From: Chitinophaga pinensis
Lineage (GTDB): Bacteria; Bacteroidota; Bacteroidia; AKYH767-A; OLB10
Length of the DNA stretch: 44,625 nt
Assembly (NCBI GenBank): GCA_943332105.1
Contig: CALQOD010000009.1
Location: 1 to 44,625 of the forward strand
Reading direction: 5' to 3'
Each line of letters begins with the position of its first letter. Within the stretch, counting starts at the first letter, position 1. A model generated the notes under the pieces. It ran no database searches. It had not been told where the DNA came from and was given only the letters and a program-made list of their open reading frames with translations. Positions 35,254 to 43,755 of the stretch are shown in pieces. The translations under genes and the position numbers were made by a program.

Positions 35254-35907
35254 ATGGTACATGTGTTAAGCGAAAAAAACTCAATCATTAATTACTTTAT
35301 TGCTGAGTTAAGAGATATTGAGATACAAAAAGACAGAATGCGCTTTAGAAGGAATATAGAAAGGATTGGAGAAATTGCAGCATACGAAATCAGCAAAACG
35401 ATGGAATATGAAACAAAAGAAATTGTTACTCCACTGGGTGTTGCTCCTACTCCATTATTAAAAGAACAACCTGTAATAGGAACCATTTTAAGAGCAGGCC
35501 TTCCTCTTCATCAAGGAATTCTTAATTACTTTGATAGAGCAGACAATTCATTTGTATCTGCATATAGAAAGCATCACAAAGATGGCAGTTTTGATATTCG
35601 TCTTGACTATATGAGTAGTCCTAGTTTAGAAAACAGAGTCTTAATACTTGCAGATCCAATGATTGCAACTGGATCATCTATCGTTGTTACATTTAAAGAA
35701 ATGTTGCAAAGTGGCAAACCCAAACATACGCATATTGTAGCGTGCATTGCGAGCACAGAAGGTATTGAATATGTAAAAAGTCATTTGCCATCTGATGTAA
35801 CGTTATGGATAGGTGCTGTTGACGAAGAACTTACAGCACAATCATACATAGTACCTGGGTTAGGAGATGCGGGCGATTTAGCATTCGGAACAAAGGCACA
35901 GCATTAA
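35254..35907 (+). CDS. upp: uracil phosphoribosyltransferase
   Basis: The 217-residue salvage enzyme makes UMP from uracil and PRPP. The PRPP loop is ILADPMIATGSSIV (about 128-141), and the uracil-binding C-terminal VPGLGDAGDLAFGT is intact. Position 12 nt after the SDR suggests transcription with it. It is the second pyrimidine PRTase in the window, with pyrE. Confidence 0.95.
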   Translation: MVHVLSEKNSIINYFIAELRDIEIQKDRMRFRRNIERIGEIAAYEISKTMEYETKEIVTPLGVAPTPLLKEQPVIGTILRAGLPLHQGILNYFDRADNSFVSAYRKHHKDGSFDIRLDYMSSPSLENRVLILADPMIATGSSIVVTFKEMLQSGKPKHTHIVACIASTEGIEYVKSHLPSDVTLWIGAVDEELTAQSYIVPGLGDAGDLAFGTKAQH

Positions 35908-35928
35908 TCTTTAATCCTATTTTTTTAT

Positions 35929-36504
35929 ATGCAGGATATTTTTGAAATAATTCAAATAATTTTATTGAGTAGTGTAAAATTCGTTACAGGACCAACATTT
36001 GCTTACTACAATAATAGTTATGAATTTACTGTTTTCGAAGTAATATTGTTTAGTGTTACAGGAGGAATGTTAGGAGTATTTGTATTTACTTTTTTTTCTA
36101 ATAAAATTCATGGGCTTTGGTTGATGATAAAGTATCATTTTAAGAAGACATTCACAGCTAGTAATAACTACTCTGAACCAGCTGCAGATGTTGATACTCC
36201 ATTAAAAATTAATTACGAATACACCAACGGGAGTAAAAATCAAAAGAAAATTTTTACAAAAAGAAACCGGCAAATCGTTTCGATATTTAGAAAATATGGC
36301 TTATTTGGCATTGCCTTTTTAACTCCAGTTTTATTATCTATACCGATAGGAACGATAATAGCAAACAGCCTTGAAAGCAACAAAAGAAAAATATTTATTT
36401 ATATGCTTATTTCACTCCTTTTTTGGTCTACAACCATGGTTGGTTTATTTGAAATATTTCATGCTAAAAATGTAATCGAACTACAAGAAAAAATTTCAAA
36501 ATGA
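35929..36504 (+). CDS. putative membrane protein of unknown function
   Basis: The 191-residue protein has a hydrophobic N-terminal segment, a second TM at about 40-62 (FEVILFSVTGGMLGVFVFTFF), a polar cytosolic middle, and two further TMs at about 125-180 (YGLFGIAFLTPVLLSIPIG and FIYMLISLLFWSTTMVGLF). The G-x-x-G-I-A-F-L-T-P segment recalls small multidrug export or DedA-like proteins, but I cannot assign it. It is 21 nt after upp and overlaps the nucleotidase gene by 4 nt. Confidence 0.7.
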   Translation: MQDIFEIIQIILLSSVKFVTGPTFAYYNNSYEFTVFEVILFSVTGGMLGVFVFTFFSNKIHGLWLMIKYHFKKTFTASNNYSEPAADVDTPLKINYEYTNGSKNQKKIFTKRNRQIVSIFRKYGLFGIAFLTPVLLSIPIGTIIANSLESNKRKIFIYMLISLLFWSTTMVGLFEIFHAKNVIELQEKISK

Positions 36505-37205
36505 AAAATATTACTCACATTTTTTTTGATTTGGATCATACTTTATGGGATACTGAGACGAACGCCAAAGAGTCATTAAAAGAATTGCACGAGGAAGTTA
36601 AAGTTCAAGGTAATTTTAGTGTATCGTTTGATTTGTTTTATAGTACGTACGAGAAGCATAATAATTTACTATGGAAAAAGTATGCGAAACATGAAGTAAC
36701 AAAAGAAGATGTCAGAATAAATAGATTTAAATTTACGCTCGAAGAATTAAATATTTTTGATGATACTATCAACGAATTTTTCGCGAGTCATTTTGTTAGC
36801 CGTACGCCACTAAAGAAAAACCTTATTGAAGGTGCTATCGATTTAATGGAATCTGTAAAAGATCGATTTACTCTTTCGATTATCACTAACGGATTTAAAG
36901 AAGTTCAATATATTAAAATGGAAGAGTCGGGATTAAGGAAATATTTTGAGCACATTTTTATTTCAGAAGAAGTAGGACATAACAAACCAAGTCCTGATAT
37001 ATTTAACCACGCAATGAATAAAAGTGGAGCTGCTTTAGCAGAAAACTGCTTAATGATTGGCGACTCATTGGAGGCTGATATATATGGAGCGCTTAGTGCG
37101 GGCATGAAAGCTATTTATCTATCTCCGGAAAGCAGAATGGATATAATAGAAAAAAATTATATCACGGTTAATTCATTAAATCAAATAAAAAGTCTTTTAA
37201 AATAA
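36501..37205 (+). CDS. YjjG family noncanonical pyrimidine nucleotidase (HAD)
   Basis: The 234-residue HAD hydrolase has motif I FFDLDHTLWDTE (about 8-19, nucleophile DxD), motif II SIITNGFKEVQ (about 126-136), motif III K near GHNKPSPDIF and motif IV MIGDSLEADIYGA. The FDLDHTLWD form and length match YjjG (TIGR02254), which dephosphorylates noncanonical pyrimidine nucleotides. Its start overlaps the upstream membrane protein by 4 nt. With upp it gives a pyrimidine theme to the end of the run. A strong terminator follows. Confidence 0.9.
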   Translation: MKNITHIFFDLDHTLWDTETNAKESLKELHEEVKVQGNFSVSFDLFYSTYEKHNNLLWKKYAKHEVTKEDVRINRFKFTLEELNIFDDTINEFFASHFVSRTPLKKNLIEGAIDLMESVKDRFTLSIITNGFKEVQYIKMEESGLRKYFEHIFISEEVGHNKPSPDIFNHAMNKSGAALAENCLMIGDSLEADIYGALSAGMKAIYLSPESRMDIIEKNYITVNSLNQIKSLLK

Positions 37206-37230
37206 AAGCCCCGAAAATTTCGGGGCTTTT
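37204..37230. terminator. bidirectional terminator between convergent genes
   Basis: AAAAGCCCCGAAA (37204-37216) pairs with TTTCGGGGCTTTT (37218-37230), flanked by A- and T-rich tails on both sides. It lies at the stop of the YjjG-like gene and 4 bases from the stop of the convergent Cys-rich gene, so it can end both transcripts. Confidence 0.9.
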
Positions 37231-37233
37231 ATT

Positions 37234-37485
37234 TTATTTCTTTTCACTCTCTTCGTGTCCTTTTTTACAACAAGCTTTCACTTCTGATTTTTCTCCTTCT
37301 TTATTGCAAGATTTTGAAGTAGTACTTGCTTCCTTTTTAGAGCAGCATGACTTGTCAGATTTCTTGTCACAAGTTTTTTCTTTCTTCTCTGGATTTTGTT
37401 GAGTTAATTTTTCAGTTGATTGAGCATTAGCAAATGTAACAGCTGTCAACGTTAAGAATACGATTAAAAATGCTATTTTTTTCAT
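37234..37485 (-). CDS. small secreted Cys/Lys-rich protein
   Basis: The 83-residue protein has a signal peptide MKKIAFLIVFLTLTAVTFAN with cleavage near ANAQ. The mature part is very rich in Lys, Glu and Ser and has seven Cys (CDKKSDKSCCSKKE, SCNKEGEKS, ACCKKGHEE). No family is recognised. Candidate roles are metal binding or redox buffering outside the inner membrane. An ATG at 37503 would add six residues (MKKINI), but the ATG at 37485 gives a standard signal peptide. It is monocistronic and convergent with the YjjG-like gene. Low-complexity makes the coding call less certain than for neighbours, but the signal peptide is clear. Confidence 0.75.
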   Translation of the reverse strand: MKKIAFLIVFLTLTAVTFANAQSTEKLTQQNPEKKEKTCDKKSDKSCCSKKEASTTSKSCNKEGEKSEVKACCKKGHEESEKK

Positions 37486-37591
37486 AATATTTATTTTTTT
37501 CATAGTACAAGTATACGCACAACAGCGAATTTATGCAAATAAATTATTAAAATATTTTATGATTTTAGCAATCCTTTATCATAAACTAATG

Positions 37592-37599
37592 TAATTTTG
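37592..37599 (+). promoter_or_regulatory. -7 promoter element only 4 nt before a GTG start
   Basis: TAATTTTG is a full TAnnTTTG match. The GTG of the permease at 37604 is 4 bases past it, so initiation would give no leader or one of a few bases. No good -33 element was found. Confidence 0.45.
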
Positions 37600-37603
37600 A
37601 CAA

Positions 37604-38836
37604 GTGACTCCTAAGGAAAACTTTTCGATATCCCTTCAAGCAATTAAAAGTCAAAAGCTACGTGCATCTTTGACAATATTTATTATTGCGCTAGGCATTA
37701 TGGCTTTGGTTGGAACTTTAACCGCTATAGATGCTGTCAAATACTCATTGAACAATTCATTTTCGAGTATGGGAAGTAATTCAATAACAATACGAAATGT
37801 ATCATCATCAATTCGTATGGGACATGGCCCGGGAAAGCGTAATGTATTTCCTGCTATTAACTATTATCAGGCTAATTACTTTAAAGAAAATTTTAATTCG
37901 CCTGGGACTGTTTCCATTTCCGTTTCAGTAACTCCTGTAGGAACGATTAGAAAAGAATCTCTAAAAACGAATCCCAATATTTTAGTGATGGGCATCGACA
38001 AAAATTACTTTGAGGTGTTAGGTTATCAGGTAAAATCAGGACGAAATTTCAACAAACAAGAACTTGATTTAGGGTCTAATGTATGTATTTTAGGTAAAGA
38101 AATTACAGACAAACTATTCTTATCTCAATCGCCGACTGATAAATTAGTTTACATTGGAAGCAAACAATATCGTGTAATTGGTGCACTCGATGAAAAAGGT
38201 AGTAGCATGGGATTTGGTGGAGATAAAATGGTGGCGATTCCGCTATTGAATGCCAAGATGAATTATTTATCAAATACAACATCTTACTCGATAACCATCA
38301 AAGCAAAAGGAGTTGAAAATTTACAAGTAATAAATGGTCAAGCCACAGGGTTAATGCGAACAATTCGTAAAGACCAATTAGGCAATCCCGACAGTTTTGG
38401 AATATCACAAAGCGATAGTTTATCGAAAGCCTTATTTGACAACTTGATTTATTTGCGTGCAGCAGCAATTTTTATTGGAATAATAACATTGTTAGGGGCC
38501 GCTATCGGCTTAATGAACATCATGCTTGTATCTGTAACTGAGCGAACAAGAGAAATCGGAATTCGTAAATCGTTAGGAGCAACGGCGGAGAACATTCGAC
38601 GACAATTTTTAACAGAAGCAGTTTTGATTTGTCAAATTGGGGGCTTGCTCGGTGTATTATTAGGTATTATTATCGGTAATCTAGTTGCATTTGCTACGGG
38701 AGCGGGCGTTATAATACCTTGGGCATGGATGATAATGGGCTTTGCACTTTGCTTTATTGTAGGAATCAGCAGCGGAATTTATCCAGCTATAAGGGCTTCA
38801 AAACTTGATCCTATTGAAGCTTTGCGCTACGAGTAA
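37604..38836 (+). CDS. MacB/FtsX-type ABC transporter permease
   Basis: The 410-residue protein has TM1 at about 20-42 (RASLTIFIIALGIMALVGTL), a long periplasmic MacB-like domain (about 45-285, with ILVMGIDKNYFEVLGYQV and ALDEKGSSMGFGG) and three C-terminal TMs with the FtsX core IMLVSVTERTREIGIRKSLGA (about 305-325; read as IMLVSVTERTREIGIRKS). The end is ASKLDPIEALRYE, typical of MacB permeases. It should pair with an ATPase to move lipoproteins, peptides or drugs, or act in mechanotransmission. No ATPase gene lies in the window. The GTG start is required because no ATG precedes TM1. Confidence 0.9.
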   Translation: MTPKENFSISLQAIKSQKLRASLTIFIIALGIMALVGTLTAIDAVKYSLNNSFSSMGSNSITIRNVSSSIRMGHGPGKRNVFPAINYYQANYFKENFNSPGTVSISVSVTPVGTIRKESLKTNPNILVMGIDKNYFEVLGYQVKSGRNFNKQELDLGSNVCILGKEITDKLFLSQSPTDKLVYIGSKQYRVIGALDEKGSSMGFGGDKMVAIPLLNAKMNYLSNTTSYSITIKAKGVENLQVINGQATGLMRTIRKDQLGNPDSFGISQSDSLSKALFDNLIYLRAAAIFIGIITLLGAAIGLMNIMLVSVTERTREIGIRKSLGATAENIRRQFLTEAVLICQIGGLLGVLLGIIIGNLVAFATGAGVIIPWAWMIMGFALCFIVGISSGIYPAIRASKLDPIEALRYE

Positions 38837-38864
38837 ATTTACAACTAGATTTTTGATATTACTA

Positions 38865-38895
38865 TTTGATTTTACACCATAATAATCTATCTTTG
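38865..38895 (+). promoter_or_regulatory. promoter of the rpsF-rpsR-rplI operon
   Basis: TTTG at 38865-38868 and TATCTTTG at 38888-38895 are spaced by 19 nt, a full -33/-7 pair of the Bacteroidota type. The sequence after it begins GCCCTCCC and then C-TTAAAA-GGGA, like the tRNA-Glu promoter. The leader to the rpsF ATG is about 45-50 nt. Confidence 0.7.
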
Positions 38896-38947
38896 CCCTC
38901 CCCTTAAAAGGGACAATTCTAAATTAAATAATTAAACAAACAAAAAA

Positions 38948-39307
38948 ATGACCAAGCAGTATGAAACTGTAATCGTTCTTACCCCTGTATTATTACAAGA
39001 GCAGGTGGAAGAAGCGGTTGCAAAGTATCGTAAATTCCTCTCCGACAACGGAGCCGTAATTGTTCATGAGAACAATTGGGGATTACGCAAGCTGGCCTAT
39101 CCTATTCAGAAGAAAAGCACAGGCTTTTACTTCTTATTCGAATTCCAAGCTGATCCAACAATGATCGCAAAAATGGAAATAGAATACAAAAGAGATGAGC
39201 GCATCATGCGATTCCTAACAATTGCTCTTGACAAACACGCTATCGCGTACAACGAGCGCAAACGCAAGAATGCATCTCAGAAAAAACAAGAAGAATCAGT
39301 ATCTTAA
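38948..39307 (+). CDS. rpsF: 30S ribosomal protein S6
   Basis: The 119-residue small-subunit protein binds S18 and 16S r[25 protein letters not shown], the central [19 protein letters not shown] and [17 protein letters not shown] are family signatures. The start lacks a Shine-Dalgarno sequence. It leads the rpsF-rpsR-rplI operon, gap to rpsR 15 nt; priB/ssb is absent from the gap. Confidence 0.97.
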   Translation: MTKQYETVIVLTPVLLQEQVEEAVAKYRKFLSDNGAVIVHENNWGLRKLAYPIQKKSTGFYFLFEFQADPTMIAKMEIEYKRDERIMRFLTIALDKHAIAYNERKRKNASQKKQEESVS

Positions 39308-39322
39308 AACTCGAAACCGAAC

Positions 39323-39598
39323 ATGGCAACTACAAACGTAAATGGAGGAATCCGTTACCTCAATCCACCGGCAGCAGAGGTAAACAAAAAGAAATACTGC
39401 CGTTTCAAAAAAATTGGTATCAAGTACATTGATTATAAAGATGCTACTTTCTTAACCAAGTTTGTTAATGAACAAGGAAAAATTCTTCCTCGTCGTTTAA
39501 CAGGAACATCATTAAAATACCAACGAAAAGTTGGACAGGCAATCGCTCGTGCTCGTCATCTTGCATTGATGCCTTATGTAACAGATTTATTTAAATAA
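39323..39598 (+). CDS. rpsR: 30S ribosomal protein S18
   Basis: The 91-residue protein has the S18 core: [37 protein letters not shown] and [14 protein letters not shown]. It partners with S6 near the 16S rRNA 3' end. In Bacteroidota, S18, S6 and S21 have been linked to hiding the anti-Shine-Dalgarno sequence (known from Flavobacterium). No Shine-Dalgarno sequence lies before its ATG. Confidence 0.97.
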   Translation: MATTNVNGGIRYLNPPAAEVNKKKYCRFKKIGIKYIDYKDATFLTKFVNEQGKILPRRLTGTSLKYQRKVGQAIARARHLALMPYVTDLFK

Positions 39599-39606
39599 GG
39601 GAAGGA
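39599..39606 (+). promoter_or_regulatory. unusually good Shine-Dalgarno sequence of rplI
   Basis: GGGAAGGA lies 7 nt before the rplI ATG at 39614 and contains AAGGA, a close match to the anti-Shine-Dalgarno complement. It stands out because most genes here have AT-rich leaders without such a sequence. Confidence 0.6.
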
Positions 39607-39613
39607 CAATAGC

Positions 39614-40060
39614 ATGGAAGTAATTTTAAAACAAGACGTAAAAAACCTGGGCTTTACAGATGAAATTGTAAAAGTTCGTAATGGTTATGGTTTGAACTAC
39701 CTTATCCCTCGTGGGTTAGCAGTAATCGCAAACGACAGCAACAAGAAAATCAATGCTGAAACAGTAAAACAGCGTGCGCACAAAATCAACAAGTTGCGTA
39801 TGGATGCAGAATCATTGGTATCTAAACTAGAAAGTGTAACATTATCTATTGGAGCGAAGGTTGGCGAAAATGGAAAACTGTTCGGCTCAATCACCTCTCA
39901 ACAGTTAGTAGATAAACTAGCTGCCATGGGTTATGAAATCGACAAGAAGCAAATATCGATGCCTGCAGATCATATTAAAAAGACTGGATCATATGTAGCA
40001 GAAATTAATGTTCACAGAGATGTTAAAGCAAAATTAAACTTCGAAGTAGTAGAAGGTTAA
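39614..40060 (+). CDS. rplI: 50S ribosomal protein L9
   Basis: The 148-residue protein has the L9 N-terminal lobe VILKQDVKNLGFTDEIVKVRNGYGLNYLIPRGLAV (landmarks VILKQDVKNLG and VRNGYGLNYLIPRGLA) and the C-terminal GKLFGSITSQQLVDKLAAMG. It binds 23S rRNA and reaches the L1 side. It follows rpsR by 15 nt and is preceded by a real Shine-Dalgarno sequence. A terminator follows. Confidence 0.97.
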   Translation: MEVILKQDVKNLGFTDEIVKVRNGYGLNYLIPRGLAVIANDSNKKINAETVKQRAHKINKLRMDAESLVSKLESVTLSIGAKVGENGKLFGSITSQQLVDKLAAMGYEIDKKQISMPADHIKKTGSYVAEINVHRDVKAKLNFEVVEG

Positions 40061-40077
40061 TTATTTTAAAAAAACCA

Positions 40078-40109
40078 AAGGCAGAGCAATAGCTCTGCCT
40101 TCTTTAATT
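40078..40109 (+). terminator. Rho-independent terminator after rplI
   Basis: AAGGCAGAGC (40078-40087) and GCTCTGCCTT (40092-40101) form a perfect 10-bp stem with a 4-nt loop, then a T-rich tail. It closes the rpsF operon 17 bases after the stop and separates it from efp. Confidence 0.92.
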
Positions 40110-40118
40110 TAAAACAAA

Positions 40119-40679
40119 ATGGCTACAACTAGTGATGTTCATGTAGGAACAGTATTAAGAATTAACGGCGAATTATGTGTGGTTACAGAATGGCAGCACC
40201 GCACTCCTGGCAACTTGCGTGCATTTTATCAAGGTAAAATGCGTAACATTCGCAATGGAAAAATTCTTGAAAATCGCTTTCGCTCAAGTGAGGAAGTTGA
40301 TATAGCTCGTGTTGAGTATAAAATGATGGAATATCTTTATAATGATGGAGATTTTTTAGTTTGTATGGATAAAGATAATTTTGAACAAATTCCAATTCCA
40401 GATTCATTATTTGGTAGTGCCCTCAAATTCTTAAAAGAAGGTATGGAAGTAAAAGTATCCTTTGAAAGTGAAATGCCAATACTTGCAGAAGCCCCAACAT
40501 TTGTTGAAATGGTAATCACTTATTGTGAACCAGGGGTTAAAGGCGATACCGCAACCAACACATTAAAACCTGCAACAATGGAAAATGGTTCAATTGTTAA
40601 CGTGCCCTTATTCGTTGGCGAAGGAGAAAAAATAAAGATTGATACTAGAACAGGATCGTATGTTGAGCGTGTGAAATAA
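40119..40679 (+). CDS. efp: translation elongation factor P, variant modification loop
   Basis: The 186-residue three-domain factor helps ribosomes past polyproline stretches. The OB-fold regions (GMEVKVSFESEMPI, EPGVKGDTATNTLKPA, VPLFVGEGEKIKIDTRTGSY, ERVK) are canonical. The loop that normally carries the modified Lys or Arg reads HRTPGNLRAFYQGK (about 27-40). Asn32 falls where E. coli EF-P has the beta-lysylated Lys34, so the known EpmA or EarP chemistry cannot apply at that residue. No modification genes are in the window. It begins 17 bases after the rplI terminator. Confidence 0.95.
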   Translation: MATTSDVHVGTVLRINGELCVVTEWQHRTPGNLRAFYQGKMRNIRNGKILENRFRSSEEVDIARVEYKMMEYLYNDGDFLVCMDKDNFEQIPIPDSLFGSALKFLKEGMEVKVSFESEMPILAEAPTFVEMVITYCEPGVKGDTATNTLKPATMENGSIVNVPLFVGEGEKIKIDTRTGSYVERVK

Positions 40680-40700
40680 ACGCAAATCATTATAAAAAAG

Positions 40701-40728
40701 AAAAGCCCTGAATATGCAGGGCTTTTTT
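40701..40728 (+). terminator. Rho-independent terminator after efp
   Basis: AAAAGCCCTG (40701-40710) pairs with CAGGGCTTTT (40717-40726), loop AATATG, followed by a T run. It lies 21 bases past the efp stop. Confidence 0.93.
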
Positions 40729-40823
40729 AATGGTTACTATTAATTTCACAAAATTGTGTATTTGTTGGGTACATCCTAATAAATTATTTTACTTATGAAA
40801 TTGCATTAAATCTTAAATATAAA

Positions 40824-41018
40824 ATGAAACAAGTGCTTTATTTGATTGTCCAATTTTTGGCTGTTATTTTTATTATGCCTTGGATTATTATGTTTTGTTT
40901 GGGTATAGTTGTGCCAATGCTTTTTATTTCAATTGGCTTAGACTTATTAACCGGTAGGAAAACAGGATTTAGTAAATTCACTAAATCAATTATTGATAAA
41001 ATCGAGGCAATTTTTTAA
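40824..41018 (+). CDS. small membrane protein, function unknown
   Basis: The 64-residue protein is nearly all hydrophobic in its first 45 residues, with two likely helices (VLYLIVQFLAVIFIMPWIIM and FCLGIVVPMLFISIGLDLL), then a basic end TGRKTGFSKFTKSIIDKIE. No family is recognised. It starts with a good ATG and is flanked by the efp and rplQ terminators, so it forms its own unit. The coding call rests on the membrane-type composition and intact frame. Confidence 0.55.
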   Translation: MKQVLYLIVQFLAVIFIMPWIIMFCLGIVVPMLFISIGLDLLTGRKTGFSKFTKSIIDKIEAIF

Positions 41019-41051
41019 TCAAGTTGATTTGATTTTCGAATTATAATTTTA

Positions 41052-41087
41052 ATAAAAAAGTGGGCCACTTTATCAATGACCCACTTT
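41052..41087 (-). terminator. Rho-independent terminator of the rplQ operon
   Basis: AAAGTGGG (41057-41064) pairs with CCCACTTT (41080-41087). On the minus strand the stem is followed by a run of T (41059-41054). It lies 22 bases after the rplQ stop and ends the long ribosomal operon. Confidence 0.85.
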
Positions 41088-41108
41088 CTATATAGTATTA
41101 AACTAATA

Positions 41109-41591
41109 TTATTCTTCTGATGCCGTTCCTTCAGCAGCGTTATCAGCTTTAGCTGTCGTAGCTTTCTTAGAATCACCTCCACGACGACGCGTTTTAGTAG
41201 CTTTCTTAGCACCTTTATCTTTTAATAGATTATCATTGAAATCTACTAATTCAATCATTGCCATTTCAGCCGCATCACCAGGACGATTACCAATTTTAAT
41301 GATTCGTGTATATCCACCCGGACGATCAGCAACTTTAGTAGCAACTTCTCTGAATAATTCAGAAACTGCTTCTTTATTTTGCAAATCAGCAAACACCGTA
41401 CGGCGAGAGTGAGTTGAATCTGTTTTTGATTTTGTGATGATTGGTTCAACAAAAACACGGAGCGCTTTTGCTTTAGCAACTGTGGTAAATATACGCTTAT
41501 GCGTAATTAATGATATAGCCAAGTTACTAAGCAAAGAATTGCGATGCCCTTGTTTACGGCCCAAGTGGTTATTTTTCTTACCGTGACGCAT
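41109..41591 (-). CDS. rplQ: 50S ribosomal protein L17
   Basis: The protein starts [20 protein letters not shown] and has the family core [51 protein letters not shown]. Beyond about residue 118 there is a 40-residue charged tail ([20 protein letters not shown]) typical of Bacteroidota L17. The protein is last in the alpha operon, 54 nt after rpoA, and is followed by a terminator. Confidence 0.97.
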   Translation of the reverse strand: MRHGKKNNHLGRKQGHRNSLLSNLAISLITHKRIFTTVAKAKALRVFVEPIITKSKTDSTHSRRTVFADLQNKEAVSELFREVATKVADRPGGYTRIIKIGNRPGDAAEMAMIELVDFNDNLLKDKGAKKATKTRRRGGDSKKATTAKADNAAEGTASEE

Positions 41592-41645
41592 TTTATAATA
41601 TGATTACTTTAAATATTAATTTAACTAATTGACCGAATGAATAAA

Positions 41646-42638
41646 TCAATCCTTATCTAACATATACTTTGACACATTCATACCAAAGTTCAAATTCTTG
41701 CTTCTAACTAATTCTTCTAATTCTGTTAAAGACTTCTTACCAAAATTTCTGAATTTTAATAAATCTGATTTTGAGTAGCTAACTAAATCACCAAGCGTAT
41801 CAACATCTGCAGCTTTAAGACAATTCAATGCACGAACACTTAAATCCATATCTACCAATTTCGTCTTTAACAATTGACGCATGTGCAATGTGGCTTCATC
41901 TAATTCCTCAGCTGGTTGCTTAGGTTTAGACTCCAATGTTATCTTCTCATCAGAAAACAACATAAAGTGGTGAATCAAGATTTCAGCTGCTTCTTTTAAT
42001 GCATCTTTTGGATGAATCGAACCATCAGTTGTGATTTCAAGAACTAACTTCTCATAATCGGTCTTTTGCTCAACACGGAAATTTTCGATGAAATATTTCA
42101 CATTGCGAATAGGAGTGTAAATTGCATCTAAGAATATTGTACCAATTGGAGCGGCGCTCGTTTTGTTTTCTTCAGATGGAATATAACCTCTTCCTTTATC
42201 AATAGTAATATCTAATTCTAACTTCACACTTGTTTCCATATTGCAGATAACAAACTCAGGATTTAACACCTGAAAAGCTGTAGTATGCTTAGCGATATCT
42301 CCAGCAGTGAAAGTGTCTTTTCCACCAACTGTAACATGAACTTTCTCAGAATCCGTTCCTTCAATTTGACGCTTAAATCGAACTTGCTTTAAGTTCAAAA
42401 TAATTTCCGTCATATCTTCAATAACTCCTTTAATAGTAGAAAACTCATGATCAACGCCACCTAACCTCACTGAAGTAATTGCGTATCCTTCAAGTGAACT
42501 TAATAAAATCCTACGCAATGCGTTGCCAACTGTAATGCCGTATCCTGGTTCCAAAGGTCGGAATTCAAACTGACCGAACGTTTCGGTAGCATGATTCATA
42601 ATCACTTTGTCAGGCTGTTGAAAGGCTAATATTGCCAT
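41646..42638 (-). CDS. rpoA: RNA polymerase subunit alpha
   Basis: The 330-residue subunit has the N-terminal assembly domain ([21 protein letters not shown], about 35-55) and the C-terminal DNA- and activator-binding domain ([21 protein letters not shown], about 274-294; [17 protein letters not shown]). Length and motifs are complete. The position between rpsD and rplQ is the usual alpha-operon order. The Bacteroidota TAnnTTTG promoters in this window are read by this polymerase with its primary sigma factor. Confidence 0.98.
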   Translation of the reverse strand: MAILAFQQPDKVIMNHATETFGQFEFRPLEPGYGITVGNALRRILLSSLEGYAITSVRLGGVDHEFSTIKGVIEDMTEIILNLKQVRFKRQIEGTDSEKVHVTVGGKDTFTAGDIAKHTTAFQVLNPEFVICNMETSVKLELDITIDKGRGYIPSEENKTSAAPIGTIFLDAIYTPIRNVKYFIENFRVEQKTDYEKLVLEITTDGSIHPKDALKEAAEILIHHFMLFSDEKITLESKPKQPAEELDEATLHMRQLLKTKLVDMDLSVRALNCLKAADVDTLGDLVSYSKSDLLKFRNFGKKSLTELEELVRSKNLNFGMNVSKYMLDKD

Positions 42639-42698
42639 GTTTATATATTTATTTTTGGTTGATGTTAATTTGAATTAAAACTTCAATTGATTTCAAAA

Positions 42699-43304
42699 TT
42701 ACTTAGAGTACAACTCGACAATCAACTGTTCTTTAATATTCTCAGTAATTTCTGTACGAGCTGGAGCATTAAGGAATTTGCCAGCCATTTTACTTCCATC
42801 CCACTCAATCCATGCATACTTATTGGTTCTGGAAGCAACTGATTCAGAAATAGTTGTCAGCGACTTAGATTTTTCACGAACAGCAATAACATCTCCTGCA
42901 CGTAAGGTATAAGAAGGAATATTTACTAGTTCACCGTTAACAGTAATATGACAATGTCCAACTAACTGACGGGCTGCAGAACGAGTAGGTGCTAAACCTA
43001 AACGATAAACTACATTATCCAGACGAGATTCGATTAACTTTAATAAGTTTTCACCTGTAATTCCATCCATTCTTGATGCGCGATCAAAAATCTTAGCGAA
43101 CTGACGCTCAAGGATACCATACATGTATTTAACCTTTTGCTTCTCCATCAACTGAACAGCATATTCAGAAACTTTTGATCGCTTCTTATTTTGTCCATGC
43201 TGTCCTGGAGGATAGCTTCTTTTGTCAAAGTTTTTATCCGGTCCATAAATAGGCTCACGGAATTTTCTACTAATCCTTGTTTTGGGGCCAATATATCTTG
43301 CCAT
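42699..43304 (-). CDS. rpsD: 30S ribosomal protein S4
   Basis: The 201-residue primary 16S-binding protein has an S4 RNA-binding domain at about 92-155 ([39 protein letters not shown]). The N-terminal region lacks the four-Cys zinc cluster seen in some bacteria (the C-minus form, with [17 protein letters not shown]). It follows rpsK by 37 nt. In some bacteria S4 represses this operon; that is not visible here. Confidence 0.98.
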   Translation of the reverse strand: MARYIGPKTRISRKFREPIYGPDKNFDKRSYPPGQHGQNKKRSKVSEYAVQLMEKQKVKYMYGILERQFAKIFDRASRMDGITGENLLKLIESRLDNVVYRLGLAPTRSAARQLVGHCHITVNGELVNIPSYTLRAGDVIAVREKSKSLTTISESVASRTNKYAWIEWDGSKMAGKFLNAPARTEITENIKEQLIVELYSK

Positions 43305-43341
43305 TGTAAATTATTATCTCGTTTATTAATAAATTAATTGA

Positions 43342-43731
43342 TTAGATTCTTCTCTTTTTAGGAGGGCGACATCCATTATGTGGAATCGGAGTTATATCCA
43401 TAATTTCAGTAACTTCAATACCTGAAGTATGAAGAGTACGGATAGCAGACTCACGACCAGATCCTGGACCTTTAACAAAAACTTTCACCTTACGTAATCC
43501 TAAGTCGAATGCAACTTTAGAACAATCTGCAGCAGCTAACTGTGCAGCATAAGGGGTGTTTTTCTTTGATCCTCTGAAGCCCATCTTTCCAGCAGAAGCC
43601 CATGAAATAACTTGACCAGAAGTGTTTGTCAAGCTAATGATAATGTTGTTAAAAGTAGCACTTATATGCGCTTCACCTGCAGCTTCTACTTTAACTACTT
43701 TTTTCTTTACAGCTTTAGTTTGTTTAGCCAT
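43342..43731 (-). CDS. rpsK: 30S ribosomal protein S11
   Basis: The 129-residue platform protein has a lysine-rich N-terminal tail ([20 protein letters not shown]) and the family core [40 protein letters not shown] and [18 protein letters not shown]. The gap to rpsM is 24 nt. Confidence 0.98.
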   Translation of the reverse strand: MAKQTKAVKKKVVKVEAAGEAHISATFNNIIISLTNTSGQVISWASAGKMGFRGSKKNTPYAAQLAAADCSKVAFDLGLRKVKVFVKGPGSGRESAIRTLHTSGIEVTEIMDITPIPHNGCRPPKKRRI

Positions 43732-43755
43732 TGTTATGGATTATCTTTTCGATTA

